The notes under the pieces: model-generated | Databases searched by the model: none | What the model was told of the DNA's origin: nothing | What the model saw: the letters and a program-made list of their open reading frames with translations, nothing else | Part shown: positions 4,957 through 5,480 of the stretch, piece by piece | Position numbering within the stretch: position 1 is the stretch's first letter | Layout of the letters: each line of letters begins with the position of its first letter | Source: Afipia sp. | Lineage (GTDB): Bacteria; Pseudomonadota; Alphaproteobacteria; Rhizobiales; Xanthobacteraceae | Direction: 5' to 3' | Length of the DNA: 5,480 nucleotides | Assembly: GCA_026400415.1 (NCBI GenBank) | Contig: JAPLPA010000353.1 | Coordinates: 1 to 5,480, forward strand | Position numbers and translations under genes: made by a program

Positions 4957-5109
4957 GCTGCGCTTCTCCTTCTGATGCTTGAGGCCGCGAATGCGGACCT
5001 CGTTTCACCATCAGCCTGAAGCGCAGCACCCAAAATCTCCAGCGATCGAAACGCCGGCCGGCCGATTACCCCATCTTTGTGCCAATAGGCGACATTCGGT
5101 CTGCGTCGC
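4957..5109 (-). ncRNA. candidate bridge RNA / structured leader of the IS110 transposase
   Basis: Read on the minus strand, this region starts with a hairpin (GCGAC, 5109-5105, with GTCGC, 5093-5089). It ends with a compound stem directly before the transposase ATG: a perfect 10-bp outer stem (5027-5018 with 4966-4957), an internal loop AGG/AAGGA, a perfect 6-bp stem (5014-5009 with 4977-4972), and an inner hairpin CCGC-loop-GCGG (4996-4985) extended by GAGG/CCTC around one bulged base. Stem loops with internal guide loops in the non-coding end upstream of the transposase are the form of IS110 bridge RNAs. The internal loop also holds the Shine-Dalgarno. The pairings are seen directly; the bridge RNA role is inferred from family knowledge, and the 5' end is uncertain. 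Confidence 0.5.
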
Positions 5110-5150
5110 TTATGATTTAGTTTAGGAGGCTAAGAGCGGTTTAGTTTTTT

Positions 5151-5480
5151 CTATTGTGTGCCGGAGCGAGAATCAAACTGAGCCTTCTGCGCTTCGGTTA
5201 GCGACGCATAGAAAGCATCAAGAGCCGGCCGCACGGTGCGCATCGCTGTTAGCATCGCAGCCATTCGTGTTTCCATCCCTTCCATGCGGTTGGGCATAGT
5301 CGAGCCAAGGTTGGCGTCGCAGGTATTCTGCATTGTTTCCGACGTCGCGCGCGATGCAGCCTTGAAGTCTTCGTACTTCGCCTGCTCGGCGTCAGTGAGT
5401 TTCAGGGTCTCGGCGAGCTTGTCATTCTGTCGGAACATCATTATTCCGGGTCCGGCTCCGCACATTTGACGACCGAACGA
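5151..5480 (-). CDS. Spy/CpxP-like (LTXXQ motif) periplasmic protein, 3' part
   Basis: The frame is open from the right edge to TAG 5151, giving 109 residues. An internal ATG at 5465 gives 104 residues but would remove the signal peptide expected for this family, so I treat the gene as truncated by the window. The visible part begins SFGRQMCGAGPG. It has the helix LKLTDAEQAKYEDFKAA with a first LT-type motif, a Cys in NTCDANL, a long Met/Arg-rich helix MEGMETRMAAMLTAMRTVRP, then ALDAFYASLTEAQKAQFD with a canonical LTEAQ motif. Members fold as all-helical periplasmic chaperones or metal and envelope-stress sensors. The two cysteines are typical of the rhizobial versions and may form a disulfide. 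The gene points towards the IS and its C-terminus (RSGTQ) looks natural, so the IS seems to lie beyond the gene rather than inside it. Confidence 0.72.
   Translation of the reverse strand, partial: SFGRQMCGAGPGIMMFRQNDKLAETLKLTDAEQAKYEDFKAASRATSETMQNTCDANLGSTMPNRMEGMETRMAAMLTAMRTVRPALDAFYASLTEAQKAQFDSRSGTQ

Larger units (their letters stand above)
3900..5115 (-). mobile_element. IS110-family insertion sequence (ends approximate)
   Basis: The element is defined by an apparently intact IS110-type transposase with non-coding DNA on both sides. IS110 elements lack terminal inverted repeats and leave little or no target duplication, so the boundaries cannot be read off; I give outer limits from the tandem hairpins on one side and the first leader hairpin (5089-5109) on the other. 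The non-coding end is long on the transposase's upstream side (at least 150 nt), as in the IS110 subgroup rather than IS1111. The 9-mer ATCTTTGTG occurs on both sides (3831-3839 and 5073-5081), possibly by chance. Confidence 0.6.

Noticed and set aside
4200..4975. Several ORFs on the plus strand and one on the minus strand inside the transposase gene
   Set aside because: They are shadows of a clearly recognisable full-length IS110 transposase in another frame.

Overview
The window looks like accessory DNA from an alphaproteobacterium, most likely the Bradyrhizobium/Rhodopseudomonas side of the Hyphomicrobiales. This is an inference. It rests on a Spy/CpxP-like 'LTXXQ' periplasmic protein, an IS110-family element, a DUF6641-like protein, and scattered AGC(G/A)GACAT repeats with a decayed gene fragment of a kind I associate with that group. 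No rRNA, tRNA or housekeeping gene is present, so the placement is not firm.

Left part (1 to about 1900), minus strand, read right to left: four genes of unknown function. They are an acidic 115-aa protein (1896-1549), a basic 136-aa protein whose start overlaps the previous stop (1549-1139), a basic 193-aa protein (1024-443), and a gene open to the left edge of the window (317-<1). By eye this part is lower in GC than the right part. The first two proteins share a short W-(L/F)-x-E-N-x-P motif and carry opposite net charge.

Middle (1897-3372): a non-coding spacer with a palindrome and a doubtful 46-aa ORF, then a divergent gene pair. On the minus strand is a 187-aa protein with the three HUH-endonuclease motifs of rolling-circle replication proteins. 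On the plus strand is a 135-aa DUF6641-like protein, followed by a very clear intrinsic terminator with a GAAA tetraloop. The pair suggests a small integrated replicon or mobile element, and the four left-hand genes may be its cargo.

Right part (3366-5480): an Xre-type HTH gene broken by an in-frame TGA, a decayed stretch with short repeats, an apparently intact IS110-family transposase (4956-3976) with a strongly folded leader that is a good candidate for a bridge RNA, and the 3' part of a periplasmic Spy/CpxP-like gene (5480-5151) that runs off the right edge. The broken regulator, the gene fragment and the insertion sequence together look like a decaying boundary of a genomic island.
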